64,000 nucleotides of DNA from Diaphorobacter nitroreducens. GTDB taxonomy: Bacteria; Pseudomonadota; Gammaproteobacteria; Burkholderiales; Burkholderiaceae_C. Made by a program: the position numbers and the translations under genes. The notes beneath the pieces are model-generated. The model ran no database searches, was not told where the DNA came from, and saw only the letters and a program-made list of their open reading frames with translations. This document shows positions 7,716 to 15,966 of the stretch, piece by piece. The stretch lies in assembly GCA_003755025.1 (NCBI GenBank), contig RJVL01000007.1:1-64000 (forward strand), written 5' to 3'. The first letter of the stretch is position 1, and every line of letters begins with the position of its first letter.

Positions 7716-8603
7716 ATGGATCGTTGGCAGGCAATGCGCATTTTTGTAGGTGTGGCAGAGACAGGAAGTTTTGCGGAAACTGCGCGTCGCCTGCGTATAA
7801 GCGCCCCAGCGGTCACACGATCGGTCTCCGCTCTTGAAGAGTTAGTGGGCGCACGTCTTTTTGTACGAACGACCCGTGCCGTAAAACTTACAGATACGGG
7901 GGTACGTTATCTTGCGGATTGCAGACGAATTTTGTCCGATATAGCCGAAGCAGAGGCGGCCGCAGCAGGGTCGTATGCGAAGCCAACTGGAATGCTCTCG
8001 GTCACCGCTTCAGCGATGTTTGGCCAAAAGTACGTTCTGCCGATAATGGCTGACTATTTGGACCAATATCCGGCAATGTCGGGGAGGACACTCTTTGTTG
8101 ACCGACAGGTCAATATCATTGAGGAGGGCATCGACGTCGCCGTTCGTATCGGACATCTCGCAGACTCGGGGCTTACGGGCATTAAAGTAGGTACTGTGCG
8201 TCGCGTTGTCTGTGGCTCGTCTGAATATTTTGAGAAGCATGGGATACCAGCCTCTCCTGCGGATCTCAAGAAGCACCGTATTGTGAGCTCCACGAGTGCG
8301 TGGGCATCTTCTGAATGGCGGTTTGCTGATGATCGGCGAGTAACGGTGAACGCAGCGCTGCAATGCAACACTAACGAAGCCGCGATCGCTGTTGCCGCTT
8401 CCGGCTGGGGATTAACGCGAGTTATTGACTATCAAATCAACCCGGCACTTCTCAAAGGGGGGCTTCAAGTTGTACTCGCGGAATATGAGGAACCGCCACT
8501 ACCCATTCACATAGTGTACGCAGCTGGTCGCCACGCCCCTGCCAAAGTGCGGACCTTTGTAGATATGGCCATCGCGCGGCTTGGGACTGATCTTCCTGGA
8601 TGA
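7716..8603 (+). CDS. LysR-family transcriptional regulator
   Basis: A 295-residue LysR protein. The winged helix-turn-helix is at the N-terminus (MDRWQAMRIFVGVAETGSF, then RLRISAPAVTRSVSALEELVGARLF). A linker helix and a periplasmic-binding-like effector domain follow (GMLSVTASAMFGQKYVLPIM...VDRQVNIIEEGIDVAVRIG). It belongs to the subgroup with conserved DVAVRIG/L. It reads in the same direction as the GST/PPOX/DUF1348 genes, 157 bp after them, and probably controls them in response to a small effector. The inverted repeat at 5335-5351 is a candidate site. Confidence 0.9.
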   Translation: MDRWQAMRIFVGVAETGSFAETARRLRISAPAVTRSVSALEELVGARLFVRTTRAVKLTDTGVRYLADCRRILSDIAEAEAAAAGSYAKPTGMLSVTASAMFGQKYVLPIMADYLDQYPAMSGRTLFVDRQVNIIEEGIDVAVRIGHLADSGLTGIKVGTVRRVVCGSSEYFEKHGIPASPADLKKHRIVSSTSAWASSEWRFADDRRVTVNAALQCNTNEAAIAVAASGWGLTRVIDYQINPALLKGGLQVVLAEYEEPPLPIHIVYAAGRHAPAKVRTFVDMAIARLGTDLPG

Positions 8604-8739
8604 CTTACTGAAGTCGACTGACGATATGCACCCACATAGAAAGCCTCGAGTCCGAGTCTCCGGTCAGATTCGTGCTGTGAAGGCAATCCCAAGCCCGGAC
8701 GCTTCTTGGACCAGCTGTGGAGCTCTTGCATCCTACCGA

Positions 8740-8792
8740 CGTTCATTTATCGTTCTTGTTCACGTTACGTGAACATCACTAAAGAATGAACG
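8740..8792. promoter_or_regulatory. Nested inverted repeats, candidate antitoxin autoregulatory operator
   Basis: Outer arms CGTTCATT (8740-8747) and AATGAACG (8785-8792) surround an inner near-perfect palindrome GTTCACGT-T-ACGTGAAC (8758-8774). The outer right arm covers the ATG (8786) of the AbiEi-like remnant. AbiEi antitoxins are known to repress their own operon by binding inverted repeats at the promoter, so this may be the surviving operator of a dead system. Confidence 0.45.
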
Positions 8793-9358
8793 AACTAGCC
8801 ATTCTCCAAAGCGCCCTCCAAGCCAGCAGTCCGGTGTTGAACTAGCGAGAGTTGTCCGAGCCATTGCGGAGGAAGGGATCCCCTGAGGCGACTTTTGCGA
8901 CTGACCATGCGCGATGGTCCGGAGCGGCTATTTCTCGCCGAGATTAGGATCACCGTCCCCGATCGTACTGCGCGACAAGCTCAACCCTCAGCGGTATTCG
9001 GCCATCACTGAAGACTGGTGGCTCGCCACACAACTGCAACCAGGTGAGGGGCTTGGCGCGGTGAGGTTGACGCGGCGCTGCTGACCTCGTACCTGAAGCC
9101 AGTGCAGGCGACGATCTACTGTTGGACGGGTCGCGAAAAGCTAATGATGCGCTACCGGCTGCGCCCCGATCCACACGGCATGACCGTGATCCTTGATGCC
9201 TTCTGGGTTCCCATGGACAACACAGCTCGTCCCATCGCGCCGCAGCTGCTTTCTATGCCTACCGGATCGCCGCGCTTGACGATCGAAACAGGGAAGTGGC
9301 GCAAGCGCTGCTGGAGCAACTAGATGACGTTGAAGCCACCGCCAGACCGGGATACTGA
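8786..9358 (+). pseudogene. Remnant of an AbiEi-family (type IV toxin-antitoxin) antitoxin gene
   Basis: Translating piecewise in shifting frames gives fragments typical of the plasmid-type AbiEi antitoxin: an N-terminal MNELAILQSALQASSPVLN, a middle piece KLNPQRYSAITEDWW, then ATIYCWTGREKLMMRYRLRP followed by DPHGMTVILDAFWVP. In another frame an end (DDRNREVAQALLEQLDD) resembles the usual LLATGD.R..E.A..LY closing motif. Stops and frame changes interrupt it at least three times, so it is not functional. No intact AbiEii-type nucleotidyltransferase toxin gene is found downstream. The identification rests on motif memory and is moderately certain. Confidence 0.5.
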
Positions 9359-9683
9359 ACCGGCGCTGCGCGACCCATTTGATGCTGGCAAGCACGTTCT
9401 ATCCGTGTGTTGAATCATTCTCCCTCGCAGTTGGGAGCGCAGTTAAGCATTTAGAGGTGTGTGGCGCGGCCATCGCACGGTCGCGGTAAGTTGCGAAATC
9501 TGCAGACTTGCCATATTCTAGGAACGCACATCTGCCGATGCTGCCTTTGGATTGAAGACGTACACGCTCTTTGAGCCTCATGCAAGGCTCTGGCGGCCTA
9601 TTGGGTGAGAGGACTCAATAGGTGAAGCGATGCCGCCTCCTTCTGATCCAGAGCCAGCCGACCGCTGCCGGCTAGTGGCAGCG
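9359..9683. other. Non-coding stretch with several short inverted repeats
   Basis: About 325 bp without a convincing gene. It contains GAGCCT-N6-AGGCTC (9573-9590), CTATTGGGT-N6-ACTCAATAG (9598-9621, one mismatch) and CGCTGCC-N7-GGCAGCG (9663-9683). The last sits directly after the DUF6471 stop codon on the minus strand and may be its terminator stem. If the Tn7-like element has an end upstream of tnsAB it should be here, but I could not pin it. Confidence 0.4.
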
Positions 9684-9983
9684 TCAGTTGCTCCCCTGTT
9701 TGTCCGTTGGCAGCCCAAGCGGGCGGGCATTGGGCTCCTCTTCGGGCTCAAGTGCCTCCAAGCAAGCCAACAGGAATGCCGCGGAGAACTTCTTTCGGTT
9801 GACCTTGCGGTTCAACTGCGCCGCCGACTCGTAGATTCCCAACCTCTCAAGCGCCTTCGAAAGCGCCTTGTAGCTCATGCGGTGCTTCCGCATCTCATCC
9901 AGCAGCGTCTCGGCAGCCTCTTCCTCCCATACCTCCCACGCCGAGGCCTCAGATGTCGATGCGAGTGTGGTGGGGGTCGCCAT
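9684..9983 (-). CDS. DUF6471 domain-containing protein
   Basis: About 99 residues from the ATG at 9983 (a TTG at 10025 would add 14). The domain spans roughly residues 17-82: AWEVWEEEAAETLLDEMRKH, then RMSYKALSKALERLGIYES and LNRKVNRKKFSAAFLLACLEAL. This matches DUF6471, a small HTH-like domain in which the KVNRKKFSAAFLL stretch is diagnostic. The predicted role is DNA binding, which is inference from the helix-turn-helix-like pattern. It is divergent from tnsAB with ~120 bp between starts, so it may regulate the transposition operon or share its promoter region. Confidence 0.65.
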   Translation of the reverse strand: MATPTTLASTSEASAWEVWEEEAAETLLDEMRKHRMSYKALSKALERLGIYESAAQLNRKVNRKKFSAAFLLACLEALEPEEEPNARPLGLPTDKQGSN

Positions 9984-10105
9984 ATGGGTTGGGGTGGCAA
10001 TCGGAACCCATGTATTCTGCCCCAAATCGGTCGTAAACGACTGATCTGCAGCGAATTTGCCGCTCGAGTTCCTTTACTTCAGCAGGACCCTTTGCCTGAA
10101 CGCCC

Positions 10106-12811
10106 ATGCTGAACAAAGAAGAACTCAACGCACTATTCGACCGCCATGGCCTGCCGGCCACTGGGCGCAACCTTGTCATTCGTGCCCGGGCAGAGGCGCC
10201 CGTGCGCCAAGTCAAATCCCAAGGTGGCAACGTCATCACGCTGATGGCCAGCCGCAAAATGGGCCGAGAGATCCGCACCGAGAGTCGTCACATCGAGTTC
10301 GCGGCCGCAGTCGAGAAAGAGTTCGACCCGCAGGTCATCGAGTATTACCCCCAGCCCTGTTTGCTTCGGCTCGAACTCATCGACGACACCACCGGCGAAA
10401 TCCGCAACATCCAGCACACCCCAGACTTTCTGACCATCCGCGAGGACGGGTTCACACTGGAAGAATGGAAATCTGATGCAAAGCTGGCGCGCTTGGCTGA
10501 GCGCTATCCCTACCGCTATCGGAGAGGCAGCGATGGTCAATGGTGTGCACCTCAGATCGAGCGACAGCTTGCTGAAATGGGCATTCGCTACCGCGTTTGC
10601 AGCGACGCGGCAATCTCTGCCAAGCGCATCGAAAACTACCTGCATCTCGCAGACTACCTTGATCCCGCAGCGCAGCCCTGCCCACCTGCAACGCTCGCCC
10701 GTTTGCATGCCGCGCTGCAAGAGCATGGAGCCATCTACCTGTCCGAGCTTCTGGCGGCGCCCCACCATTTCAACGCGGACGAGCTGAACAAGGCGATCGC
10801 GGACCACCTGGTCGTTGTCGACCTCGATCGCGAGGCGCTGACGCAGCCCTTGCGCTCGCGCTTGTATCGCGACACAACCTTGAGAGATTTTCTGGCTGAT
10901 CAGGTGGACGCCGGCGAGATGCCTGGGCAAGGGGACTTCGTCGTAAGCATTGCACCCGGCGCGGTGTTTCGCTACGAAAACCAGACTTTCAACATCTCCT
11001 TGGTCGGCGAGCGCGACATTGTGTGCACCCTGGAGGATGGGACAACTAGCACGCTGGCAAAAGCGTGGCTGCTGAACGCCATCGAGCAAGCACACGTGCG
11101 ACCGGTGCACGACGCTGTAGCGCAGAGATCTGATCTGGCGCGCTACACGGAACAAGAGCTGCGCGTGGCAGCACAGCGCGCAGCACGGCTGGCGGGGGAT
11201 CAGTCGAGCCAGGGCAACCGAACAACTCGCCGCTGGCTCGCCAAGCAACGAATCGCCCTGGCTAACGGTGCCAACGAGGTCATAGCACTGATTCCCAAAA
11301 CCGCAGCGAGAGGCAACCGCGCAGCCAGGCTGACCGAGGAGCAGGAGTACCAACTCCGTCGCATCATTGAGACAAAGTGGACCAGCCACGAAGCACGCAA
11401 CTACCGCTCATGCTACCGAGAGCTTGTGGTGGCTTGCGAAGCGTCTGGTGTCAAGCCCCCGTCTTATCCCACCATGATTCACCGCATCAGAGCCATGGAA
11501 GACGCCCAAACCAGGCGAACCCGCGAAGGCAAACGCAAGGCCTACCAGATGAGCCCTTTCATCGATGTGCTGTGTGTCGATACGCCTGCCCATGGCAGTC
11601 GTCCTTTTCAGTATGTGCACATCGATCACACACAGTTGGATATCGAACTGATCTCCAGTCGAACGGGAAAGCCAATGGGACGGCCCTGGCTCTCGTTTGC
11701 GGTGGATGCGTACTCACGCCGCATTGTTGCGTTGTATCTGACGTTTGATCCACCGTCGTACCACTCGGTGATGATGGTGGTGCGCGACATGGTGCGACGC
11801 TTTGGCCGGTTGCCAGAGTTCATTGTCGTGGACAACGGGCGCGACTTCATGTCTTCGGCCTTTGAGACCTTTCTCGAGGTCATGGGTGTGCACCTGCGCT
11901 ATCGCCCAGCCGGTCAGCCCCGCCATGGCGCGGTGCTCGAGCGGTTGTTTGGCCGGGTCAACACGGAGTACATCCATAACCTCGCCGGCAACACAAAGGC
12001 CACAAAAAACGTACGCATGACAACCGGCAAGCATCTGCCGGTGAACTTCGCGCAATGGACCCTCGAGTCCATGTACCACGGTGTGAGCTTCTGGGCGACC
12101 GAATACTACGACCAGGAGCGTCACCCGGCGCTGGACATCAGCCCCCGCGAAGCATTTCAAAGGGGTATGGCGCAGTCGGGAGCGCGCCCGCACCGCCACA
12201 TTCTGTTCAACGAAGACTTCCTGATCGCAACCTGCCCCCCCGTGGACCGCAAGGCGTCGCGCTTGGTGCACCCTCAGCGTGGCGTCAAGGTCAACGACAT
12301 GCTGTATTGGCATGCGGACTTCAAGGATCCGCGCTACGCCGATAAGCAGTGGCCGGTGCGCTATGACCCCTGGGACGCCTCAACGGTTTACGTGCGTCTG
12401 AAAGACCGATGGGCGCGCGCCGTATGCCGCAATCTCAGGAATCTGGGACAGCTCACCGAGATTGAGCGCCGCACGCTGACCGAGGAATATGCGAAGAAAA
12501 CTGGAGCGTCAATCAACGACGAGCGTGCTCGCGAACGACTGCGTGAGTTCATGCAGGTGTTCACTCCCGAGGGCGCACTGGCTGCTGCATTGGAGCGCCA
12601 GGCCGAGAACAAGTCGCTCTACAACCACCTTCAGCTGTCCAGCATCCACCCCGTGCCGGCGGCCTCGAAAACCTGCCTGATTAAGGACACACCACTTGTT
12701 GAAAGAGTCACACCGGAGAGGTGCGACCACAGGACACCTTCGCCCCTATCCCTCCAGGCGCCGCCTCAGGCACAGGCACCTGGTGACCTCCCTGACTTTG
12801 ACACTTTCTAA
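10106..12811 (+). CDS. tnsAB: TnsA-TnsB fusion transposase
   Basis: A 901-residue protein that combines both strand-cleaving activities of a heteromeric Tn7-type transposase. Residues ~55-165 form the TnsA restriction-endonuclease-like domain: an acidic helix ESRHIEF (E60/E64), HTPDFL (D107) and EEWK (E120, K122), giving the E-D-(E)-K set. A TnsA C-terminal wing follows (~170-250). From ~390 it is TnsB: helix-turn-helix segments, then the DDE catalytic core with D507 (HIDHTQLD), D576 (VVDNGRD) and E612 (GAVLERLFG), then a Mu-type C-terminal barrel and a Pro/Arg-rich tail ending PDFDTF that could contact TnsC. Separate tnsA and tnsB genes are the classical state; fusions are known in some Tn7-like lineages, including some CRISPR-associated ones. 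Confidence 0.93.
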   Translation: MLNKEELNALFDRHGLPATGRNLVIRARAEAPVRQVKSQGGNVITLMASRKMGREIRTESRHIEFAAAVEKEFDPQVIEYYPQPCLLRLELIDDTTGEIRNIQHTPDFLTIREDGFTLEEWKSDAKLARLAERYPYRYRRGSDGQWCAPQIERQLAEMGIRYRVCSDAAISAKRIENYLHLADYLDPAAQPCPPATLARLHAALQEHGAIYLSELLAAPHHFNADELNKAIADHLVVVDLDREALTQPLRSRLYRDTTLRDFLADQVDAGEMPGQGDFVVSIAPGAVFRYENQTFNISLVGERDIVCTLEDGTTSTLAKAWLLNAIEQAHVRPVHDAVAQRSDLARYTEQELRVAAQRAARLAGDQSSQGNRTTRRWLAKQRIALANGANEVIALIPKTAARGNRAARLTEEQEYQLRRIIETKWTSHEARNYRSCYRELVVACEASGVKPPSYPTMIHRIRAMEDAQTRRTREGKRKAYQMSPFIDVLCVDTPAHGSRPFQYVHIDHTQLDIELISSRTGKPMGRPWLSFAVDAYSRRIVALYLTFDPPSYHSVMMVVRDMVRRFGRLPEFIVVDNGRDFMSSAFETFLEVMGVHLRYRPAGQPRHGAVLERLFGRVNTEYIHNLAGNTKATKNVRMTTGKHLPVNFAQWTLESMYHGVSFWATEYYDQERHPALDISPREAFQRGMAQSGARPHRHILFNEDFLIATCPPVDRKASRLVHPQRGVKVNDMLYWHADFKDPRYADKQWPVRYDPWDASTVYVRLKDRWARAVCRNLRNLGQLTEIERRTLTEEYAKKTGASINDERARERLREFMQVFTPEGALAAALERQAENKSLYNHLQLSSIHPVPAASKTCLIKDTPLVERVTPERCDHRTPSPLSLQAPPQAQAPGDLPDFDTF

Positions 12812-12812
12812 C

Positions 12813-13859
12813 ATGACCCGTCCTGAAATCCTCCCCTCCGACCTGGCGCTCGTGAGCCCTCCCAGCTACACCCAGGCTCTGCAATCGCTGCGCATCAAGC
12901 ACACCCGCATCAAGCAGGTGATGGATGAGCTGAACTGTTTGATCTACCCGGGCAGCCAGGACAGCATCTTGATGGTCTGCGGCCCCACGGGCGTGGGCAA
13001 GAGCGCACTGGCCAAATCGATGGTCAAAGCGGAAAACGAGCGCAGTGCGCCTGAAATGCAGGCCGATGCCGGCATCATCCCGGCGGTATATGTGGAAGCG
13101 CGGGCCTCGGGTGAAGACGATTTTTCCTGGCGCCTGTTCTACCAAAGCGTGCTGGAGCAACTGGATACGGACCTGGAAATCCCAAAGTACCACTTCGATA
13201 TCGATCCCATCACCGGACGCATGGTGAGCCCGCGCAGTCTCAAGGACCGCACGCTAGCCGGCCTTCGCACTTCGGTCGAGCGCACACTGCGTCATCGCAA
13301 AACCCGCTTCCTCGTCATTGATGAAGCCGCACACATCATCCACCAGACGCGGCGCAATCGGCTGGAGATCCAACTGGACACATTGAAGTCGCTGGCCAAC
13401 CAGACGGGCGTGCAAATCGTTATGGTCGGCTCCTATGACCTATTTCAGCTGATGTCGCTCTCCGGACAGTTGGCTCGGAGAACGCACGTGTTGCATATGG
13501 AGCGGTATCGGCAGGACAACGACCACGATATTCGTGCCTTCCACGCCTGCGTGCAGAAATTCCAGAACACGGCCGAGCCGGTCTGGGGACAGGGATTGAT
13601 GCCCTATGCCGACAGCCTCCATGAGAACACCCTGGGATGCATCGGCACGCTCAGTGCAATCCTGACGCGGGCAGCGAAGCTTGCCGAGACCACCGGCAGT
13701 TGGTCGCCAGATCACCTGCGCACGGCACTGCTATCAGAACTGCAGCGCAAGCAGATCCTGGAAGAGATTTTGGATGGAGAGGCGGCAATCAATCCCGGGC
13801 TGACCCGCAGCATGCCCAAACTGCCCAAGACGGGCGCTCAACAACGAAAGGTCGCGTGA
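12813..13859 (+). CDS. tnsC: TnsC/TniB-type AAA+ transposition regulator
   Basis: A 348-residue ATPase that in Tn7-like systems bridges the target selector and the transposase. Walker A is GPTGVGKS at residues 57-64, Walker B is FLVIDEA with D170-E171, and sensor-like MVGSYDLF follows. The ATG at 12813 lies 1 bp after the tnsAB stop, so I chose it over an upstream in-frame extension to 12696 that would overlap tnsAB. The gene is followed 1 bp later by tniQ, so all three are surely one transcript. Confidence 0.9.
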   Translation: MTRPEILPSDLALVSPPSYTQALQSLRIKHTRIKQVMDELNCLIYPGSQDSILMVCGPTGVGKSALAKSMVKAENERSAPEMQADAGIIPAVYVEARASGEDDFSWRLFYQSVLEQLDTDLEIPKYHFDIDPITGRMVSPRSLKDRTLAGLRTSVERTLRHRKTRFLVIDEAAHIIHQTRRNRLEIQLDTLKSLANQTGVQIVMVGSYDLFQLMSLSGQLARRTHVLHMERYRQDNDHDIRAFHACVQKFQNTAEPVWGQGLMPYADSLHENTLGCIGTLSAILTRAAKLAETTGSWSPDHLRTALLSELQRKQILEEILDGEAAINPGLTRSMPKLPKTGAQQRKVA

Positions 13860-13860
13860 T

Positions 13861-15222
13861 ATGGACAAGGTCGTAAATCCCCGCTCGGTACTACACGCGC
13901 TACAGCCGCTGGGCCTGGGCAGCGCCCAGGTCGAGAGTCTTCTGAGCTATTTTTGCCGGCTTGCCGCCTCCCACAGCACCTCCACCGTAAGTCTGTCTCG
14001 AGAGGTGGCGCGGCGCTTCGAGCACGACGTGGAGGAGCAGTTCGACTGGTTTCAGCGGCAAATTTCTGGGATCGGGGACTCGGCGCTCACATGGTCGAGC
14101 GCCTTGTCGGCGCTCACGAGTATTCCAATGCTGGACCGGCTCACGTTCCTGCCTTGGCGCAACGTGATCGCACAAAGCGGCTTCCCCATCGTGAGCAAAG
14201 GACAATTTTGCCCGCATTGCTTGGCCGAGGACCGGGTCAACGGGGGAACGCCCTATTTCCGCCTTGCTTGGGAGTCCAAGGCGGTCACTGTCTGCCACAC
14301 CCATCACGTCAGACTGGAGCAACACTGTCCCTGCTGCTACAAGGACAACGTGCGGCATGCGGCGGCCCTCGTCGTGCCCGGTTGGTGCACAAAATGCGGG
14401 GCGTTCTTGGGCCGTGACGTGAGCCAAGCGAGCACTGACCATGCCATTGAACCGGTTGAGCTGTGGCGCGCACGCCAGATGCATGAAATGCTCCGCGTGC
14501 AGCAGCAGTTCGCGCACAATCCCCGGCGCAGTGCGTTGGTGGACGCCATCCAGCACATCATTGCAGAGATGGACGGCGGACAGGGGACTCGCTTTGCGAA
14601 ACGCGTGGGGATCTCCAAGGGGACCGTTCACTACTGGCTTCAGTCGAACAAATTGCCCACACTGGAGATCAGCATGCAAGTGGCATCGCAATCGGGCATC
14701 GGCGTGGTCCAACTGCTGACTGGCGATACGGCGCACTGGAAGCCACCGTCGCAAGAGCCGCAATTGACTCTGTTCAAGGCCCAGGACCGCAAGCGCGGGC
14801 CTCAGCGAGAGATCGATTGGAACGAGGTGGAACAGCAGTTGAAGACCTATTTGCACCAACCCAACCCTATGCCGGTAAGGGAAGTCTCCAAGCAATTGGA
14901 CATCGAGACGCGGTTTTTGTACCTGAAGTGCAACCAGACTGCTCGCCAGATAGGTCAGCGCTGGCTGACTCATCAGAAGCACCGCCGCCAGGTCCGCCTT
15001 GCGAAGGCCATGCCCTATCTGGAGGCGGCCGGACGGGATGTACTGAAGGAGGGTAAAGCGCTCAATCTCAGAGAAGTAACAACCCGCGTTCCCGCGGAGG
15101 TGTTGTCTGGCGTGCAGGGACTTTATGAGGTCCTGCGGGATGTGAAAAGTCGGGTGGGCCACCCCTCCGCCGCCGCGAGCAACGATTGCACTGAATCACC
15201 AAAGCCTGGGCTGGCACGCTGA
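13861..15222 (+). CDS. tniQ: TniQ/TnsD-family target-selection protein
   Basis: A 453-residue protein with the TniQ zinc-finger core: C117-x2-C120 (FCPHC), C145-x2-H148 (VCHTHH), CPCC at 156-159 and C176-x2-C179 (WCTKCG). Upstream is the usual N-terminal helical region; downstream are HTH-like segments (for example FAKRVGISKGTVHYWLQSNKLP, ~235-258, split here as a xenobiotic-repressor-like HTH). The length is between short TniQ (~300-400) and full TnsD (~500), and the extra C-terminal HTH domains suggest sequence-specific DNA recognition like TnsD at attTn7. Its location ~350 bp from ssrA makes the tmRNA gene or its flank the obvious candidate target. Confidence 0.88.
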   Translation: MDKVVNPRSVLHALQPLGLGSAQVESLLSYFCRLAASHSTSTVSLSREVARRFEHDVEEQFDWFQRQISGIGDSALTWSSALSALTSIPMLDRLTFLPWRNVIAQSGFPIVSKGQFCPHCLAEDRVNGGTPYFRLAWESKAVTVCHTHHVRLEQHCPCCYKDNVRHAAALVVPGWCTKCGAFLGRDVSQASTDHAIEPVELWRARQMHEMLRVQQQFAHNPRRSALVDAIQHIIAEMDGGQGTRFAKRVGISKGTVHYWLQSNKLPTLEISMQVASQSGIGVVQLLTGDTAHWKPPSQEPQLTLFKAQDRKRGPQREIDWNEVEQQLKTYLHQPNPMPVREVSKQLDIETRFLYLKCNQTARQIGQRWLTHQKHRRQVRLAKAMPYLEAAGRDVLKEGKALNLREVTTRVPAEVLSGVQGLYEVLRDVKSRVGHPSAAASNDCTESPKPGLAR

Positions 15223-15500
15223 ACCCAGTGGCTTGAAGCGTTACTGGGCCGCTCTTCGCAGCCTTTTTTGCGCTTGCAGCGCGACAAGCGATCTGATGCA
15301 CAGCCTGAGGTCTCAAGGGTACGTCCCAAAGACTTCCCGCACTTTGCGCAAAAAAAGCCCGCGAGCATGCGCTCGCGGGCTTATCCATTTACGCAAGAAC
15401 AATCCACAAGGTAGCCACGCAGTCACCTCGTGCGGGACTTCTTCCAAGGTTCCTAGCACAAATTTCGCATAAAGCAAAATTTGGCCAAACGTCAAATAAA
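15223..15500. other. Non-coding stretch between tniQ and ssrA terminator
   Basis: It has no credible gene. ORFs here on the minus strand that begin with MRTRVQFPPAPP are the familiar spurious translation of a tmRNA 3' end. The stretch probably contains the ssrA-proximal end of the Tn7-like element; several GCGCAAA / TTTGCGC-type words recur but I could not define a terminal repeat. Confidence 0.45.
15354..15382 (-). terminator. Strong intrinsic terminator, minus strand
   Basis: AGCCCGCGAGC-ATGC-GCTCGCGGGCT forms a perfect 11-bp stem. On the minus strand it is followed by seven T residues. It would stop leftward transcription from the ssrA side before it runs antisense into tniQ. Confidence 0.85.
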
Positions 15501-15529
15501 CCATAACGTGGCCAGATGGCCACTTTATG
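15501..15529 (-). terminator. Likely ssrA terminator hairpin
   Basis: CATAACGTGGCC-AGAT-GGCCACTTTATG pairs over 12 bp with one mismatch and on the minus strand is followed by GTTTATTT. It is 43 bp past the mature tmRNA 3' end. Confidence 0.6.
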
Positions 15530-15571
15530 CCTTACGCCACAGGGTTCTCCAGAGTGTGGCGGTGTCTTGAG

Positions 15572-15950
15572 TGGTGGAGCTGGCGGGAATTGAACCCGCG
15601 TCCGCAAGCCTTCTTCGGGCAGATCTACATGTTTAGTGCTCTGTTTTCATTCTTGCATCTCACGTCGCGCAGGCACACGCTACGCAAGATGCCAGCACCC
15701 TTGAATCTCATGCCATGCCAAGGTACCCGGCATGCCACCAGCTGATGTAAATTCCCTTGCAGCCTGGAGGCCTTGCGACCCCCTTGCCCAGCCCATCAGC
15801 GTGCTGTTGCAAGGCTCACCGGTATTTAAGCGGCGAGTGCGAAACGTTCGTCGTTTGCAGTTAGTTTAGTGAATGGAGATTTACGAGCGTCACTCAAGCT
15901 CGACATGCACCGCTCCGATTCCGAACCCACGTCGAAACCGGGACAGCCCC
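15572..15950 (-). ncRNA. ssrA: tmRNA (ssrA)
   Basis: Transfer-messenger RNA that rescues stalled ribosomes and tags the unfinished peptide. The 5' end GGGGCTGTCCCGGTTTCGAC at 15950 and the 3' end ...GCGGGAATTGAACCCGC then CCAGCTCCACCA at 15572 form the tRNA-like acceptor and T arms, with CCA encoded. The tag reading frame (minus strand, stop at 15826-15828) encodes ANDERFALAA, the typical betaproteobacterial degradation tag ending in LAA. Length is 379 nt. The Tn7-like module ends beyond its 3' side. Confidence 0.97.
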
Positions 15951-15960
15951 TTAGATGACT

Positions 15961-15966
15961 ATTTTA
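15961..15966 (-). promoter_or_regulatory. ssrA -10 box overlapping the gph stop codon
   Basis: On the minus strand TAAAAT lies 10 nt before the tmRNA 5' end, and its TAA is also the stop codon of gph. A TTGAAA 15 bp upstream is a possible -35. Confidence 0.5.

Larger units (their letters stand above)
9684..15222. mobile_element. Tn7-like transposition module (DUF6471, tnsA-tnsB fusion, tnsC, tniQ)
   Basis: Three tightly packed plus-strand genes (1 bp and 1 bp gaps) encode a TnsA-TnsB fusion, an AAA+ TnsC/TniB-type ATPase and a TniQ/TnsD-type target selector. The 3' end of tniQ lies ~350 bp from ssrA, while everything to the right of ssrA is core genome. Terminal repeats and target duplication were not identified, so boundaries given are those of the genes. 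No CRISPR repeats or cascade/cas12k genes are nearby, so targeting is probably by TniQ itself. Confidence 0.8.

Noticed and set aside
13860..15222. CRISPR-associated transposon (CAST)
   Set aside because: No cascade, cas12k or repeat array near the tns genes in this window.
9460..15541. TGTGGCG / CGCCACA and TGCGAAATCTG / TGCGAAATTTG as inverted transposon ends
   Set aside because: No matching target duplication; the right CGCCACA pairs with TGTGGCG at 15555 beside ssrA; words this short are expected by chance.
15389..15607. Small minus-strand ORF beginning MRTRVQFPPAPP
   Set aside because: Typical spurious translation of a tmRNA 3' end.
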